Part shown: in pieces, positions 5,893-6,174 of the stretch
How positions within the stretch are numbered: position 1 is the first letter of the stretch
Layout of the letters: every line of letters begins with the position of its first letter
NCBI GenBank assembly: GCA_027057185.1
Contig: JALUJE010000300.1
Coordinates: 1 to 6,174 of the forward strand
DNA: 6,174 bases
Origin: Helicobacteraceae bacterium
GTDB lineage: Bacteria > Campylobacterota > Campylobacteria > Campylobacterales > Sulfurimonadaceae
Direction: 5' to 3'
Translations under genes and position numbers: made by a program
Notes under the pieces: generated by a model
What the model saw: only the letters and a program-made list of their open reading frames with translations
Told to the model about the DNA's origin: nothing
The model's database searches: none

Positions 5893-5921
5893 ATTATAAC
5901 GGAGTTGTACTTTAAAAGATA
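5893..5921 (-). promoter_or_regulatory. Probable dnaG promoter
   Basis: On the minus strand a perfect TATAAT occupies 5898-5893, with a poor -35 (TATCTT, 5921-5916) 17 bases upstream. A start point 6-8 bases beyond the -10 falls at about 5885-5887, on or next to the dnaG ATG. With no ribosome-binding site visible before that ATG, a leaderless or nearly leaderless dnaG transcript is the simplest reading. The -10 is strong; the rest is inferred. Confidence 0.55.
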
Positions 5922-5933
5922 TTTGGCTACAAT
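5905..5933 (+). promoter_or_regulatory. Probable rpsU promoter
   Basis: TTGTAC (5905-5910), exactly 17 bases, then TACAAT (5928-5933) make a good sigma-70-type promoter. The predicted start is near 5940, giving a leader of about 33 bases before rpsU. The -35 box lies between the -10 and -35 of the opposing dnaG promoter, so the two polymerase sites overlap physically and may compete. Confidence 0.62.
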
Positions 5934-5961
5934 GCGCTTCTAAAAAAATTTAACAGAAAGC

Positions 5962-5967
5962 AGGTGA
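5962..5967 (+). promoter_or_regulatory. Shine-Dalgarno site of rpsU
   Basis: AGGTGA stands five bases before the ATG at 5973 and selects it over the nearby ATG at 5967, which runs directly into an in-frame TGA at 5970. Confidence 0.7.
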
Positions 5968-5972
5968 TGTGA

Positions 5973-6174
5973 ATGCCAGGTATTGTACTACGTCATGATG
6001 ATAATTTTGATGCTGCTTACCGTCGCTTCAAGAAACAGACAGATCGTAATCTGATTGTAACTGAAGCACGTGCCCGCCGTTTCCATGAAACGGAAACTGA
6101 AAAGCGCAAGAAGCAGAAAATTTCAGCACGTAAGAAAATGCTCAAGCGTCTCTATATGATGCGACGTTACGAAT
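5973..6174 (+). CDS. rpsU: 30S ribosomal protein S21, nearly complete, cut by the window end
   Basis: S21 is a small basic protein of the 30S platform near the anti-Shine-Dalgarno end of 16S rRNA, and it helps mRNA binding at initiation. Sixty-seven codons are visible, starting [20 protein letters not shown] and including the conserved core [16 protein letters not shown] and a highly basic tail ([16 protein letters not shown]). In Campylobacterota S21 is about 70 residues, so only a few C-terminal codons and the stop should be missing. The MPGI start and the [12 protein letters not shown] segment favour a Campylobacterota origin. The gene diverges from dnaG across an 87-base gap holding a promoter for each, in contrast to the co-directional rpsU-dnaG-rpoD operon of E. 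coli. Confidence 0.96.
   Translation, partial: MPGIVLRHDDNFDAAYRRFKKQTDRNLIVTEARARRFHETETEKRKKQKISARKKMLKRLYMMRRYE

Noticed and set aside
1..6174. Defence system, mobile element, CRISPR array, tRNA or riboswitch
   Set aside because: I looked in gaps and on both strands and saw no transposase, integrase, terminal or direct repeats, clover-leaf or array-like spacing; gaps are all shorter than 90 bases.

Overview
The window is ordinary chromosomal, densely coded bacterial DNA. It most likely comes from a member of the Campylobacterota (formerly Epsilonproteobacteria), and by impression from the Sulfurovum/Sulfurimonas side of that phylum. The clues are the S21 protein sequence, moderate GC with A/T-rich gene gaps, the DnaG sequence and the pairing of a PP-loop thiouridylase-like domain with an NFACT-R-like domain. 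The genus is inferred from resemblance, not from a search.

Positions 1-1971 (+) hold a tightly packed cluster: the 3' end of hisF (histidine synthesis), a short nucleoside-phosphorylase-like gene, rlmN (23S rRNA/tRNA adenine-C2 methyltransferase) and a 32-codon gene for a single-span membrane protein. The first three are joined by 4-base stop/start overlaps (ATGA, GTGA). The fourth starts on the base after the rlmN stop. Translational coupling is likely.

Positions 1972-2800 (+) hold an 84-residue protein that I do not recognise and an exported SPOR-domain protein, 18 bases apart and probably co-transcribed. The stop codon of the SPOR gene directly abuts the stop codon of the first gene on the opposite strand, with no spacer and no visible terminator.

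Positions 2801-5885 (-), read from right to left, hold dnaG (primase), then a PP-loop ATPase with a C-terminal NFACT-R-like domain (probably a tRNA sulfur-transfer enzyme) that overlaps dnaG by 4 bases. After a 56-base gap comes a 134-residue protein that looks like a GGDEF domain with its active site lost.

Positions 5886-5972 form a compact divergent control region. The best dnaG promoter places its start site almost on the dnaG start codon. A well-formed rpsU promoter overlaps it on the other strand. The window ends within the last few codons of rpsU (ribosomal protein S21). dnaG and rpsU are neighbours, as in the classic rpsU-dnaG-rpoD operon, but here they diverge.

I found no mobile element, CRISPR array, tRNA or rRNA gene, phage gene or defence system. 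The points most worth a second look are the phosphorylase-like protein lacking canonical catalytic parts, the probable Fe-S thiolation enzyme, the decayed GGDEF-like protein and the possibly leaderless dnaG.
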